Source: Alitta virens
Taxonomy: Eukaryota; Annelida; Polychaeta; Phyllodocida; Nereididae
Reading direction: 5' to 3'
NCBI GenBank assembly: GCA_932294295.1
Contig: OW028580.1
Span: forward strand, 26,978,896-27,042,895
DNA length: 64,000 nt
Below, piece by piece: positions 51,301-61,074 of this stretch. Under the pieces are notes generated by a model. That model made no database searches. It was not told where the DNA came from and saw nothing but the letters and a program-made list of their open reading frames with translations. Positions within the stretch are counted from its first letter, which is position 1. Every line of letters begins with the position of its first letter. A program made the translations under genes and the position numbers.

Positions 51301-54300
51301 ATTAAAGAAAGGTTCATCAAATGCTGAAATGGGCTGTAATGGAGCCACAGGAGAATCTAACTTAATAATCTGACGAACCATCTGACAAGTTTTAACTTTC
51401 TTCAAAAAAATCTCAAAAAGTAAAGCCTACTACCAAGCTTAAAACTCATTCAATTATCCAACCAAGTGCAAAACCATTCAGCGCCCAATGCAATATGCCA
51501 AGGGGTCAAGAAGTGCAAAATAGGGCAATGTGACATTATCAGAGGCCGAAGAGTGTCTACCAGCTTTCCCGCTTCATTGGATATCACCACCTAGGGTGTT
51601 GACATACCAAAAGGATCACCCTCTGACACCAGGATGCCTCAAGGTGAATTGCTTGGCCCTGTTGACAATGATGTGAATGCATATTTGGATGAGATTAATG
51701 AGACACATTACACATAGGGCACTTAGAACTGGCCATTCTATGGGTGGCCGCTAACATCAATCAGCACAATGTGAAATGTATCTCTTTGTAGTGCTATACA
51801 AGAGCAGTTGGTATTCATTGTATGGGTTATGAGTTACAATTTATGCGATGGGGTTATACCAGTCAAGTCAGTCATTTCACCTCTTAAGCTATATTTTTGT
51901 TTGTGAGCAAATGCTTTGTCTCATATGTGGTGTTCTATCCCATTGTTTTGATATGACAGCCTTAAAAACCTTGGAAACATCTGAAGTAATACTACAACTG
52001 GTTTAGTAACCAGGACAAATCCACAAAATAAGAATTCAATAATCAAATAGATTTGACTCACTTATAATTCAAAATAACTCTTCATTATCTACAGAAGTAC
52101 TGTGACGAAATTACAACAATACTATAAATATTCTAAAACTTTCTTGCTTGAAACTTATTTAATGCCCTCACCATGTAGTCCAAAACCAGTGTCTTAATAA
52201 CCTATACACTAACCCCTCAGAGACACTCAGACCAGAAGACCCAAAAGATCAAATCCATAGACAGGCCTTTGATGCTGTAAGACTGTAATGAGGTAGCCAC
52301 TGAAATATGTTACAACAAATTGCTTCCAGTAAAATTACAAAATATTACTTTGTGAACATTCAAACAGAAAATCTTAAGATATGGTCAAAGGCACTTCATG
52401 TGCCTACAGGCTATAAAGGGCCCCCTGTCAACCTCTATGCATGCCACAAGTGACAGTTTTCCAGTGTCCACCCTTTGTCCAGTCCTGTGGGCAGCATTGA
52501 TTTTGCATTCTTTCATGGTGGGATATTATGGCTTTCATACTCAGTGACGCCAACAAAAACTGCATCTGTAAATATTTCATAAAAGAGACACAATCATACG
52601 CTGGATGGACCATATAGACATTACTTTTTGTCCATCTCCTTAAAGCACTGCACAGGGACTTAGCCCCCTGCTATATCTGGACAGAACAGCGCCCTGCTGA
52701 ATCCCTATAACTCTTACTGTACATGTTCTTGTTTGAGCAAGGGTGGTGTTGGTCTCGCCACATATTATTCATGCATGCCTGGTTTAGTTTACAACAATTC
52801 CTTAAAAGTATGCTAAACTGTCAAAGTTTAATCATAGAAATACATAACATTATACTCAGCAGATGGCATATTCAGGAAAAGGTGAAGAAAGAAAATAATG
52901 CAGATAAATTGCAATGAAATTAAAAAACAGCATGGGTGCAGACATTCAATCAGCACTGAGTTCAGGAATTGTATGATGATGATTTGTTGAATCACATACA
53001 ATATATGTACGGTAAATTATTGAATGAGTTGGAGATGGTATGCAGAAAACATGAATGCCAGTTCTCTTTTTTAAGGAAAGACCAACAGCAATTTACTAAT
53101 CAGAAGGCTAACTATAGCCTGCCAATTTAGTCCAATTTATTTAGTGCTCCTCTCTTCTGTAAGATGGAGACTTAAACAAAATGCATTCAACAAATGAGTA
53201 AATTCCTTTACATGATTTCAGCTTTGGCATCACATGGAAGTAAAGTCTAATAGAGGTCTGGTATTGCAGTCGACCAATAAGCAGCTGGTAAATTTGAACT
53301 CAGTTGTATAAAGCAGATCTCTTTAACCAATTAAAAAAATCGTCCATAGTGTAGTCTAATTGTGTTACAAACTTGATTCAATTAACAATATTCCCTTTAT
53401 ATTTTATTTTTAATACCCATTTTATCTTAGATTGTACATTCATAGATGACCCACTTCATATATTATGTCATTGTACTATGTCTTTAGCTGATGTTTGCAA
53501 ATTCACTAATGAACAATCAATAATAAAACAATCAATGTTTACTACATGACCTTCTTAGAACTGAGCAAGTCTAAAGACTAACCAGACAGCTGATTTAATG
53601 TCAAAACCTACAATTCCCAGTTTTATACACAATAGGCATCATCCATTGTATATCTGTATTCCTTTCACTGTAAGCCACTCTTTCCACAAGTATAGCTTTC
53701 TTGCTCCTACTAGTATTTTTTCTTCTGCTTTCCTTTTTCTTTTCCTTGCAATCAACGCTACACAACCTGGTAATTTTGGTGGGGTATGTAAGCATAGGAG
53801 TGAATACGATTTACAATAACACAGTCTAGACCGAACATCTAGATTTCTATTTCAAAACACAGCTTTGATAGAGCACATATGATGAATGTACCACTGTGTT
53901 ACAATAAGTTTTGTTTCAATGGTGAGGTCTTACTTAAGGTTTTGTTATAAGATGTTCTGGGGAGGAAGCAGCATCTCATCAAATAAGGCTTAATGATAAA
54001 ATTATTTCCTTCACCAACCTTAACATATCCTGATTAATGAAATGTCAGAGCATATCATAATAATCAATAATAATAATTTATTTTATAAAGCGTTCATACA
54101 TAAAATACAGCTCTGTATCACTTTACAGATTGTGAAGTTTTTTTTTTATTATAAAATTATAAATTATACAGATAAATACATTGATATCAATTCATTCTGA
54201 CTTCTTTTGTTAAATTTTTTCTATATAAAATATTAAATTCTAGCTAACCGCTAAATGTATAATTATATGTGCTTTTGTTGCAGATGTAAATGATGAAGGC

Positions 54301-54900
54301 GAGATGAGTGAGATGATGACTGTGTAATACTTCAGAAAAAGGAAAGCTAATGGAAATGAAAATACAAATTACAAAATGGAAAACAATTAGTCAATTTGAA
54401 CTGCATGTGCATAGGTAATATACACTAATTTTGAGGGTATTGAATGTGTATAAAACGCATTCCATTTAGGATATTTAAATCTGATATAAGCAAAAATTCA
54501 GAATAGTACTTGAGATTGCAGGACCTTTGATTAAAAATGTGCCTTGGGTTTCAAATTTGTTTGAGAAGAAAAAGATGCGTTGTATTTCATTCAGAATTCA
54601 TCAAAGAATCTTGGTTCAAAGTTATGAGGGTATACCTCATACATATGTATGCCTTTAATTTTGATAAATTGAAAAATGAATGCATTATGAATAGGATTGC
54701 CAATTTCACCAGCTAAATGGCTTATTTTATATCACTTCGTTGAAATTCTGTAGCTTTCTTTCATAGAATACAAATTTGATTCACAAATGGAATATATAAT
54801 TATTCTATCAAGCTCTGTATAATTGCTGCAGTGTATTCTAAGTCCTCTATGCTGCCATCGTCCCTTTTTAAAGTAGAGGTGTCTTATCGCCGTCGACATG
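48308..54900 (+). repeat. Array unit 4, last copy
   Basis: m7 (48310), A (49440), the TTAACTGTTGGTCTCACATG block (50578), a remnant of the LINE flank (51000), integrase (51139-51430), B (51447), C (52524), G (54220) and m2 (54640-54840). Blocks F, E, m5 and m6 are not seen after it; the array ends near 54900. Confidence 0.7.
51139..51430 (-). pseudogene. Ty3/Gypsy-like integrase fragment, most open copy
   Basis: The - strand frame of 88 codons includes a zinc-finger remnant (KTCQMV), then PVAPLQPISAF.EPF and VDCVGPLP. In Ty3/Gypsy integrases the P-x-x-P-L-x-P-I stretch and the D-x-V-G-P-L motif mark the start of the catalytic core, with the Asp being the first of the DDE triad. The frame then drifts away, and the rest of the core, the reverse transcriptase, RNase H and gag are absent nearby. 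A dead fragment of a retrotransposon polyprotein, carried by units 2, 3 and 4. Confidence 0.75.
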
Positions 54901-55299
54901 TAAGACAGTTTCAGGATTCATGTTACAAGATTAAGACCCGTTTCATTCTCTTTGAAGTGAAGAGGCCTCTTGCATATGGTGCATGTTGAAAGAGATTATT
55001 TTCACCTTATGTTTAAGGTATAGCTTTTATCTATCCTACTATATATCTCTTTCATGTTCATTAACCATTTCATATAGCAGTGTTATATTGACCAAAATAT
55101 TTTAATTTTTCACCGTAACATTGATCTTTTACAGTATTGTATTTGAATGAATCTAAATCTCTATCATGCCAATAATTCAGAGTTATTAACTATTGTTTGG
55201 ATAACTAGATGATAAAAATAAATAAGAGAAAGCATTAATATATTATCATGTATCGCCTTATAGTATAGAAATGACAGTCCAGAAATGGAATTACATTAC
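54901..55299. other. Non-coding stretch after the array
   Basis: AT-rich; no gene or clear repeat recognised. Confidence 0.35.
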
Positions 55300-55575
55300 T
55301 TTATATATTTTTATATATTTAAAGAGATTATCTTCACCTAAGCCTATTTTCTATTTAAGAAAATTCATTGTTGAACTAAAGTTCTGTATCATGTAAGAAA
55401 GAGTTCAGACCAGCAAAAAATTTACAATCATTAGCATAAGTGATGGGTTAAAATTACGTTGATGCTTTTTTATTCCATAGAATCTTTTGTATATTTTAAA
55501 AATAAAGGGCCTAGAGACATGTTACTTTATCTTCTTTCTGAATCATAATTTTTAAGAAACACCTGTCACAGGCAG
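55300..55575 (-). mobile_element. LINE reverse-transcriptase remnant
   Basis: The - strand shows a SLGPLF block (about 55505-55530), then, after a gap, ITYANDCKFFAG (YADD changed to YAND, about 55420-55450) and a DTEL.FNNEF stretch. These are neighbouring blocks of non-LTR reverse transcriptases. Stops interrupt the frame. Confidence 0.7.
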
Positions 55576-55861
55576 GAGGGTGATGACCAACATTTCAGTC
55601 CACACCTTGTTATTAATTTACAATATGGTTCCTACATACACTAGAAATAACCAAGTTCATTTATCATGTGAATGACATCTGATGTATATTCATAAAGAGT
55701 CGCGTCTATCGTATTTTATCCTCTGTCAATACTGAAAGCAGATCGATAATTGGTCAAGAGCTGATAGATATATTTCTGTATTCACAAAATGATCAGTTTA
55801 GCCATGCCCTCTCCATGGATATTTTCAGTATCTCTAAAATGATGTCATACTCCCTTTCCGC

Positions 55862-55992
55862 GCAGCAGCCATGTTGACGTTTTTGCCTCATTGACCTCAT
55901 TTTTATTACGTCATATATTATGACATCATTACTTCTCCATTGTTCTTGCATTCTGTGACCTCAACATGGCCAACTTGGCTGCTGTGTAAATT
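55862..55992. repeat. Inverted repeat with paired CRE-like and AGGTCA-like words
   Basis: The left arm begins CAGCAGCCATGTTGACG and holds TGACCTCA and TTACGTCA. The right arm, read in reverse complement, begins CAGCAGCCAAGTTGG and holds GAGGTCA and GATGTCA. The arms are imperfect and flank the AT-rich centre TATATTA. It could be a small foldback transposon or a regulatory cluster. Confidence 0.5.
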
Positions 55993-56054
55993 GTGTGTAT
56001 GCAGACGGGCGCTTGAACTCCGCGCTGCATGTCCCAACTTATTCACTCTGTGCT

Positions 56055-56932
56055 GTCACCTATGAGCCCAGTGACCTAATTATGGTCATTTTTTCCTTAT
56101 TTACTCACCTTAACTAAATTTGTCAATTTCTCTTATAGTCCATAGGCTGGCTTAGGCTTATGGTATTAATGTCTAACAATAATTACCAACTAATTAGATG
56201 TTCATGTGCTGAGTTCATGCAATTCTGGTTCTGACAAAATAGAAAAAAATTTGAAATCTTTTGCAAAGGCTTTTTTCAAGCAAATAACACAAGGGTATTA
56301 ATTTTATCGACGTGTGTATAATGGACGCCTTGGAATGTGATTATTATTATTGTATTGTATTAACATTGTCAAATTATGGTTGCAATGGTATTGATGTAAA
56401 GGAACTTTTTGTTTGTGGTAAAGGTATTGACTTCAAATGTATATATAATGTCTGGTATGTAGTTTAAAACTATTGTCATTGGATTTAATGTCAGTTTGTT
56501 ATATATTCATTACATCATCATATTATCAATTACATACTTTGTAATCTTACTTATATTTTTATAATTAATTTAAGGGACCAACTTTCAAGATAGTTTTTTC
56601 TAAAACTCAGTCGTGTCCCTCCCCGGTGGTTGATAGACTTGTTCTAATCATTATTGTCATTACAATTGCATTATGTATGTAAGTGTCCATCAAGTGAATA
56701 AAAAAGCTTCAAAAAACCTTCAAACAAGCAGGTAATTCAGTAAAATTGCCTAAACTAAAAAATATGAATATAATTCTCTCGTATTTTAAGAGAATGTTTC
56801 TCAAATAAATACAGAGCATATTTCTCAAACCAATACACAGTCTATCGGCTAAAATGTTTAACCAGTTGCATTGTTTAACTGGGCACACTAGCAAAATATG
56901 TCCATAATCAGGTCACTGGGCTCATAGGTGAC
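56055..56932. mobile_element. MITE related to 7493-7845, interrupted
   Basis: The 31-bp ends begin GTCACCTATGAGCCCAGTGA and match each other with one difference. The interior matches the 353-bp element except for a foreign block of about 485 bp (56238-56722), after which the CAAGCAGGTAATTCAG sequence resumes. Confidence 0.85.
56238..56722 (+). mobile_element. Insertion within the MITE, probably a retroelement 3' end
   Basis: Defined by comparison with the uninterrupted MITE. It is AT-rich, non-coding, and ends GTGAATAAAAAAGC followed by an A-rich run, like the 3' end of a retroposed copy on the + strand. ACAAA occurs on both sides and may be the target duplication. Confidence 0.5.
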
Positions 56933-56999
56933 CCATTCAACGATCTGTACTTTCCTTTGCGCTTTTGCTAATATCTCTTAGAATATTTTTAACGTGATC

Positions 57000-57423
57000 A
57001 CAAGGAACTGCGGATTCTATCAAGCGGTAGGTCATAAAGATGTAACACACACTCGGTTAATTTCATTCATTGATCAGTTTGATCATTTATATAATTATCA
57101 ATTTGGCTTTAGAAAAAACCATAGTACCGGAATGGCTGTTACAGTATTAACAGATAGACCATTATTGGTGTTTTTCTTGATTTCCAAGAAGCTTTTGACA
57201 CGCTCAATCATAATATTTTAATTGATAGATTATCTAAGCATGAGATAAGGGGTAGAGCTCTACCTTTGATTGTGAATTATCTAAAAAGTAAGAAGCAGTT
57301 TGTCTCTTTTGATAAAGCAATATCCAGGTATTTACCAGTAAATTGTGGTGTTCCTCGGGGATCCATTTTGGCCTCGATAGCAGCAACTAGCCCTGTAGGG
57401 TTCTCCCAACAATAGAGATACAT
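57000..57423 (+). mobile_element. LINE reverse-transcriptase remnant, middle part
   Basis: One frame gives FGFRKNHSTGMAV (57107-57145). After a frameshift near 57165, another gives FLDFQEAFDTLNHNILIDRL and then INR-like IVNYLKSKKQFVSF and CGVPRGSIL (about 57345-57372). These are consecutive blocks of the fingers and palm of non-LTR reverse transcriptases; the D of DFQEAFD is the first catalytic Asp. The coding match stops at GSIL and is followed by what looks like a LINE 3' end, which is then split by transposon T1. Confidence 0.8.
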
Positions 57424-57499
57424 TAAAGCCCCGTTCCCACATAGCCGAGTTACTCGTAGTCAACTCGTAGTAATAACAAAAATTACGTAACACCCAAAA

Positions 57500-57780
57500 T
57501 TCGAGGAGTTGGCGACGAATTTTTGCGGAAAAAGTGACCAGGAGTGACTCGCCGAATTACTCACCGAATTACTCACCGAGTTACTCGGCGGGTTCAGCGA
57601 GCGACTCGCCGAGTACCAGGAGTGACTCGCCAAGTTGCAGCCAATTAGTGAACGATTTCGAGGAGAGTGTCGGCGAGTTAGAGGAGTAAATCGCCGAGTA
57701 CCAGGAGTAACTCGCCGAGTACCAGGAGTAACTCGCCGGGTGAAGCAAGGTGTCTACGACAGCGACGAGTCACCCATCGA
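57500..57780. repeat. Left subterminal ACTCG/CGAGT motif cluster of T1
   Basis: Some ten copies of GAGTNACTCGCCGAGT-like words, GC-rich in an AT-rich region, with spacers such as ACCAGGAGTAACTCGCCG. They mirror those at the right end. Such repeated subterminal words often serve as transposase binding sites; that role here is inference. Confidence 0.75.
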
Positions 57781-57794
57781 ATGATAGGCCGACG

Positions 57795-57960
57795 CCAGCC
57801 TACCTGCATTCTCAGATGAATATCTCGCTTAATATTTGGTCTATTTTCGATCCGAAAAAACCTATGGAGTCACTATGAATTATACTACAAAGCAATCTTT
57901 ATTTGACGAAAATCGGACTAATATTAAGGGAGCAGTAGCTTTTTAAAGAAGCGCTCAGCT
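57795..57960 (+). repeat. T1 internal subrepeat, copy 1
   Basis: It has TCTCGCTTAATATTTGGTCT, then TTTCGATCCGAAAA, ATGAATTATACTACAAA, TTTGACGAAAATCGGACTAA and GGAGCAGTAGC in that order. The same series recurs at 58684-58835, 58836-58990 and, incompletely, 59060-59165. Confidence 0.85.
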
Positions 57961-58273
57961 TTCTGCATTAATACAGTCTGGGCGCGGACGCTTCAGGGAG
58001 CACCAGTATAAGTAAATTAAATATAGCAAATAAAATCACAGATCAAATCACAAATACTAATTACAATATCAATATTAGATTTAAATTTTACAAAATATAC
58101 ACAAATTTATACTGATCATAATATCACAATAAGATTCAAATTAACACAAAAAGATAAGAAAGTTATACAAATATAATCATTGCCTGGTAATTACAATTAA
58201 ATATATTGCTTTTAATTAATGAAAGCAATTACATATTTTTGTACTTGTGAATGACAATCAAGACAATGTCATA

Positions 58274-58551
58274 TTACTGTGTCATCTTTGAACAAACCAT
58301 GAAATGACAGGTCAAAGAACCCCAATTTAGGCAATTAGGCAATTGACACATGTATTGAATTTGCTGTATGCTCTACACCAATTCTTTGTATCATTCAAAA
58401 TGCTAATAGCAATTACTGTGTCATCTTTGAACAAACCATGAAATGACAGGTCAAAGAACCCCAATTTAGGCAATTAGGCAATTGACACATGTATTGAATT
58501 TGCTGTATGCTCTACACCCATTCTTTGTATCATTCAAAATGCTAATAGCAA
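58274..58551 (+). repeat. 139-bp tandem duplication inside T1
   Basis: Two copies that are almost identical (the only difference I noticed is CACCA versus CACCC before ATTCTTTG), starting TTACTGTGTCATC at 58274 and 58413. The near-identity suggests a very recent duplication. Confidence 0.95.
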
Positions 58552-58683
58552 TTGACATAACAGTCATGGCAGTTGGCAGAATGAGTAGAAATGAATTGCA
58601 ATAAAGCTCATCCAAACAATGTATATAAAATGGTCAAAAATATTGACTACACCATTCAAGTCAGGGCCATACACAGAGCACCT

Positions 58684-59165
58684 TGCCGCCGCCAGACTAC
58701 CTGCCTTCTCAGACGAATATCTCGCTTAATATTTGGTCTATTTTCAATCTGAAAATCTGTGTGGAATAAGTATGAACTCTACTATAATTCAATATTTATT
58801 TGACGAAAATCGGAATAATATAAATGGAGCAGCAGCCGCCGCCAGACAACCGCCTTCTCAGACGAATATCTCGCTTAATATTTGGTATATTTTCGATCCG
58901 AAAACACGTATGGAATCAGTGTGAACTATACTAAAATGCAGTCTTATTTGACGAGAATCAGACTAATATTAGGGGAGCAGCAGTCTTTTAAAGTAGCGCT
59001 CAGCCTTACCTGCATTGATACAGTCCGGGCGCGGACGTCTGCGAGAGCACCACTGTTTGCCTCCGCCAACCTAGCTACATTCTCAGACGAATATCTCGCT
59101 TAATATTTGGTCTATTTTCAATCCGAAAATACCTATGGAGTCACTATGAATTATACTACAAAACA
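58684..59165 (+). repeat. T1 internal subrepeats, copies 2-4
   Basis: Three head-to-tail copies of the roughly 155-200 bp subunit described at 57795-57960. Each starts with CGCC(G/T)CC..AC.T.C.TTCTCAGACGAA and continues with ATATCTCGCTTAATATTTGG; the last is cut where the right subterminal region begins. Confidence 0.85.
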
Positions 59166-59189
59166 ATATTGCATGTGATGCATGTACTA

Positions 59190-59630
59190 AAGGTAGAACT
59201 CGACGAGTTACTCGGCGAGTTACTCCTACAACTCGGTGAGTTACTCCTACAACTCGCCGAGTTACTCCTCGCACTCCTGAACATCCCCCCGAGTGTAATA
59301 CGAGTGAAAATAGCGCCGAGTAACTCGCCGAGTTCGAAGAGTAACTCGGCGAGTTCGAGGAGTAACTCGGCGAGTTCGAGGAGTAACTCGGCGAGTTCGA
59401 GGAGTAACTCGGCGAGTTCGAGGAATAACTCGGCGAGACATGACCAAGATTTTGAAACTCCTGAAAATCCGCCGAGTGTGCCGTGCAGCACGGCATACTC
59501 GGGAGACTCGGCAAACTCGGCTCCAAATTCAGAGTTCGCTACGAGACTCAGGAGTTTCTCGCCGAGCATCTCTCGAGTGCGAGGAGTAATCGCAGAGTTT
59601 AGTAAGAGTTGGGCCCGAGAGGCGTGTTAC
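59190..59630. repeat. Right subterminal region of T1 with 21-bp minisatellite
   Basis: From about 59320 to 59435 a 21-bp unit (ACTCGGCGAGTTCGAGGAGT plus A) repeats five times with almost no change. On either side are looser GAGTTACTCCTACAACTCG and CTCGGCAAACTCGG words. The period is a multiple of three and stop-free in several frames, so three long open frames (two -, one +) arise here without being genes. Confidence 0.9.
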
Positions 59631-59683
59631 GTAATACTACGAGTTGACTACGAGTAACTCGGCTATGTGGGAACGGGGCTTAA

Positions 59684-59984
59684 GTCTACTTCAAGTTGTA
59701 AGAATGAGTAAGGCCACGGCACGACCGAGGCCAAAACGGCGGCGTGCATCAATGCACAAATTCGAGGTTACTCACTTATTTATGTATAGATGTCTGTCTC
59801 TATTGTTGAAATAAATTTTCTGAGTTTGAGTGTGAAATTCTGCTAATATTTGAATCAGATCACATTAATTTTCCAAATAGTAGAGAACTGTAAGATATTG
59901 TGTTATAAAGTTTTTTTTAATTCATGACTTTTTTGACTGTCTTTATATTGCCAATAATTATAAGCACTCATGCTTAATAATTAA
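59684..59984. other. Right flank of T1, no gene
   Basis: The first 150 bp (to the GAAATAAATTTTCTGAGTTTG run near 59810-59830) look like the 3' end of the LINE split by T1. The rest is AT-rich without a feature. Confidence 0.4.
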
Positions 59985-60180
59985 CTGCAGTGAGTTGTTG
60001 GGCATTGTATAGACAATAAAGTCCCTTGATCCCTTGTTTGCCATCCTTTTAACTGAAGCAATCAATGAATGCAAATTGCACTGAAAGAGCAACTTCCTCC
60101 TTTCAGATATTTTTACATGTTTGTGAAATTACTCTTGGATATAAAGCCATACAACTTGGTTGGTAAAAGTGTCATATGGT
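59985..60180 (-). repeat. Inverted, detached copy of array block F
   Basis: The reverse complement matches 25500-25780 and 45600-45770: AATTTCACAAACATG, then GTTGCTCTTTCAGTGCAATT, CAGTT.AA.GGATGGCAAA and GGACTTTATTGTC. It lies 5 kb beyond the array, so block F can also occur alone. Confidence 0.8.
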
Positions 60181-60599
60181 TTGGATAATGAGAAAGTTAT
60201 CACTGGTTGTGTTTAAATAATGTGTTGAAATATTTTAACATTATTAAATGTCAAACTCAAATTATTGTGGGATGGTGAATATGTTTTTGGTGTCTCTGAT
60301 CTTTTTTTTTCCATCCCATAAGATGGACTAGGGGACCAGCATTCAAACTCCATAACCATTAGGTATAAGTGTAGTATCTGCCCCCTCCAGAAGAAGTAGT
60401 TTATACGTATCAATGTGTGTTTGATGAAAATATAAAATTATATATGTTGCATAATATACTTTCTTAATCACTTTTTTAATGTATGACGTGGTCCATTTTT
60501 TTCCCAATCTTATTCCAGATTGTAGGACCTCGGCCTTTGATAGCATTTTTATACAGGGCTGCTATGGGTTATACATTTTTTTTTACTTTTTCGTGTTAT

Positions 60600-61070
60600 T
60601 TTACTCGTTATATTAGAACACCTTAAGAATATACTATGGAAAGTTCTTGGCAGCATTCCTTCCACGGACTTACACATAAACAGTAACCTGGTGAACATAA
60701 ATTGGTGAAATATTATAAACTCCTAATTCCTTGAATAATGGTGCTCTACTAGCACAAAAGGGCGACGATGTTATGATTTGAACTATTGTATTTTGAAGTT
60801 TAATAAGTGACAGAATATACAAATTGGCTGCATTACCCAAAAGTCTCAACACAGTATGTTAGATAAGGATGTATGACCCTAATAGAGTGTAGTTATTATG
60901 GATTTGTTCAAACTCTGACGTGTCTTGCATAGAGCACCTACACCCTTTACAACTTTACTTTTTAAAGTATTTATGTGGCAATCCCATTTAAAATGTGTAT
61001 CTATAACACCTACAAACTGCATGCAAAATAATAACTTTGCGTGAGTTTGATGAGATCCACATGTTTCATT
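60600..61070 (-). mobile_element. LINE reverse-transcriptase C-terminal remnant
   Basis: Two - strand frames continue each other. 60879-61073 gives FVGVIDTHFKWDCHINTLKS and then KTRQSLNKSIITTLY. 60670-60852 gives WGNAAN-like LGNAANLYILSLIKLQNTIV, a PLFKELGVYNI block and a final V-H-Q stretch. This is the usual order of the thumb and C-terminal part of Jockey/CR1/RTE-like LINE polymerases. A frameshift near 60865 separates them. Confidence 0.8.
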
Positions 61071-61074
61071 CATA

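Larger units (their letters stand above)
13480..54900 (+). repeat. Tandem array of a composite ~8-14 kb non-coding unit
   Basis: The same blocks recur in the same order and orientation. Block A (AATGGCAGTCAGAAGCTAT type) lies at about 13570, 19194, 27788, 35190 and 49440. Block B (AAGTGTAAAGCCATTCAAC type) is at 21314, 29488, 38437 and 51447. Block C (AACTGCATCTGTAAATATTT) is at about 22355, 30508, 39440 and 52524. Block G is at 24193, 44210 and 54220; block F at 25560, 31170 and 45650; block E at 15530, 26250, 31890 and 46350; blocks m5-m7 follow E. The order A-B-C-G-m2-F-E-m5-m6-m7 holds throughout, so these are tandem segmental duplicates of one ancestral unit, differing by deletions and insertions. 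No conserved gene is visible inside. Single inverted pieces of E (41240-41530), C (43270-43580) and, outside the array, F (59985-60180) show that some blocks also move or rearrange. Confidence 0.85.
57427..59680. mobile_element. Non-autonomous DNA transposon T1, complete
   Basis: The first and last 46 bp are perfect inverted repeats starting AGCCCCGTTCCCACATAGCC, and both ends continue with TTACGTAACAC after a small offset. TAA flanks both sides (57424-57426 and 59681-59683). The 2,254-bp interior has no transposase. It consists of subterminal regions dense in ACTCGCCGAGT-like words (57500-57780 and 59190-59630), repeated subunits (57795-57960 and 58684-59165), an AT-rich centre and a 139-bp duplication. 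A 3-bp TAA duplication suggests PIF/Harbinger, by inference. Perfect ends and an intact target duplication suggest recent insertion. A truncated relative is at 39580-40124. Confidence 0.88.

Noticed and set aside
13480..54900. CRISPR-like or bacterial repeat array
   Set aside because: Repeat units are kilobases long with no short direct repeats and unique spacers; surrounding sequence is clearly animal in character.
59083..59657. Three long overlapping open frames (147 and 137 codons on -, 162 on +) with Ser- or Leu-rich repeats
   Set aside because: They lie over the 21-bp minisatellite and CGAGT words of transposon T1. A period divisible by three keeps several frames open on both strands; no start context, splice sites or non-repeat domain.
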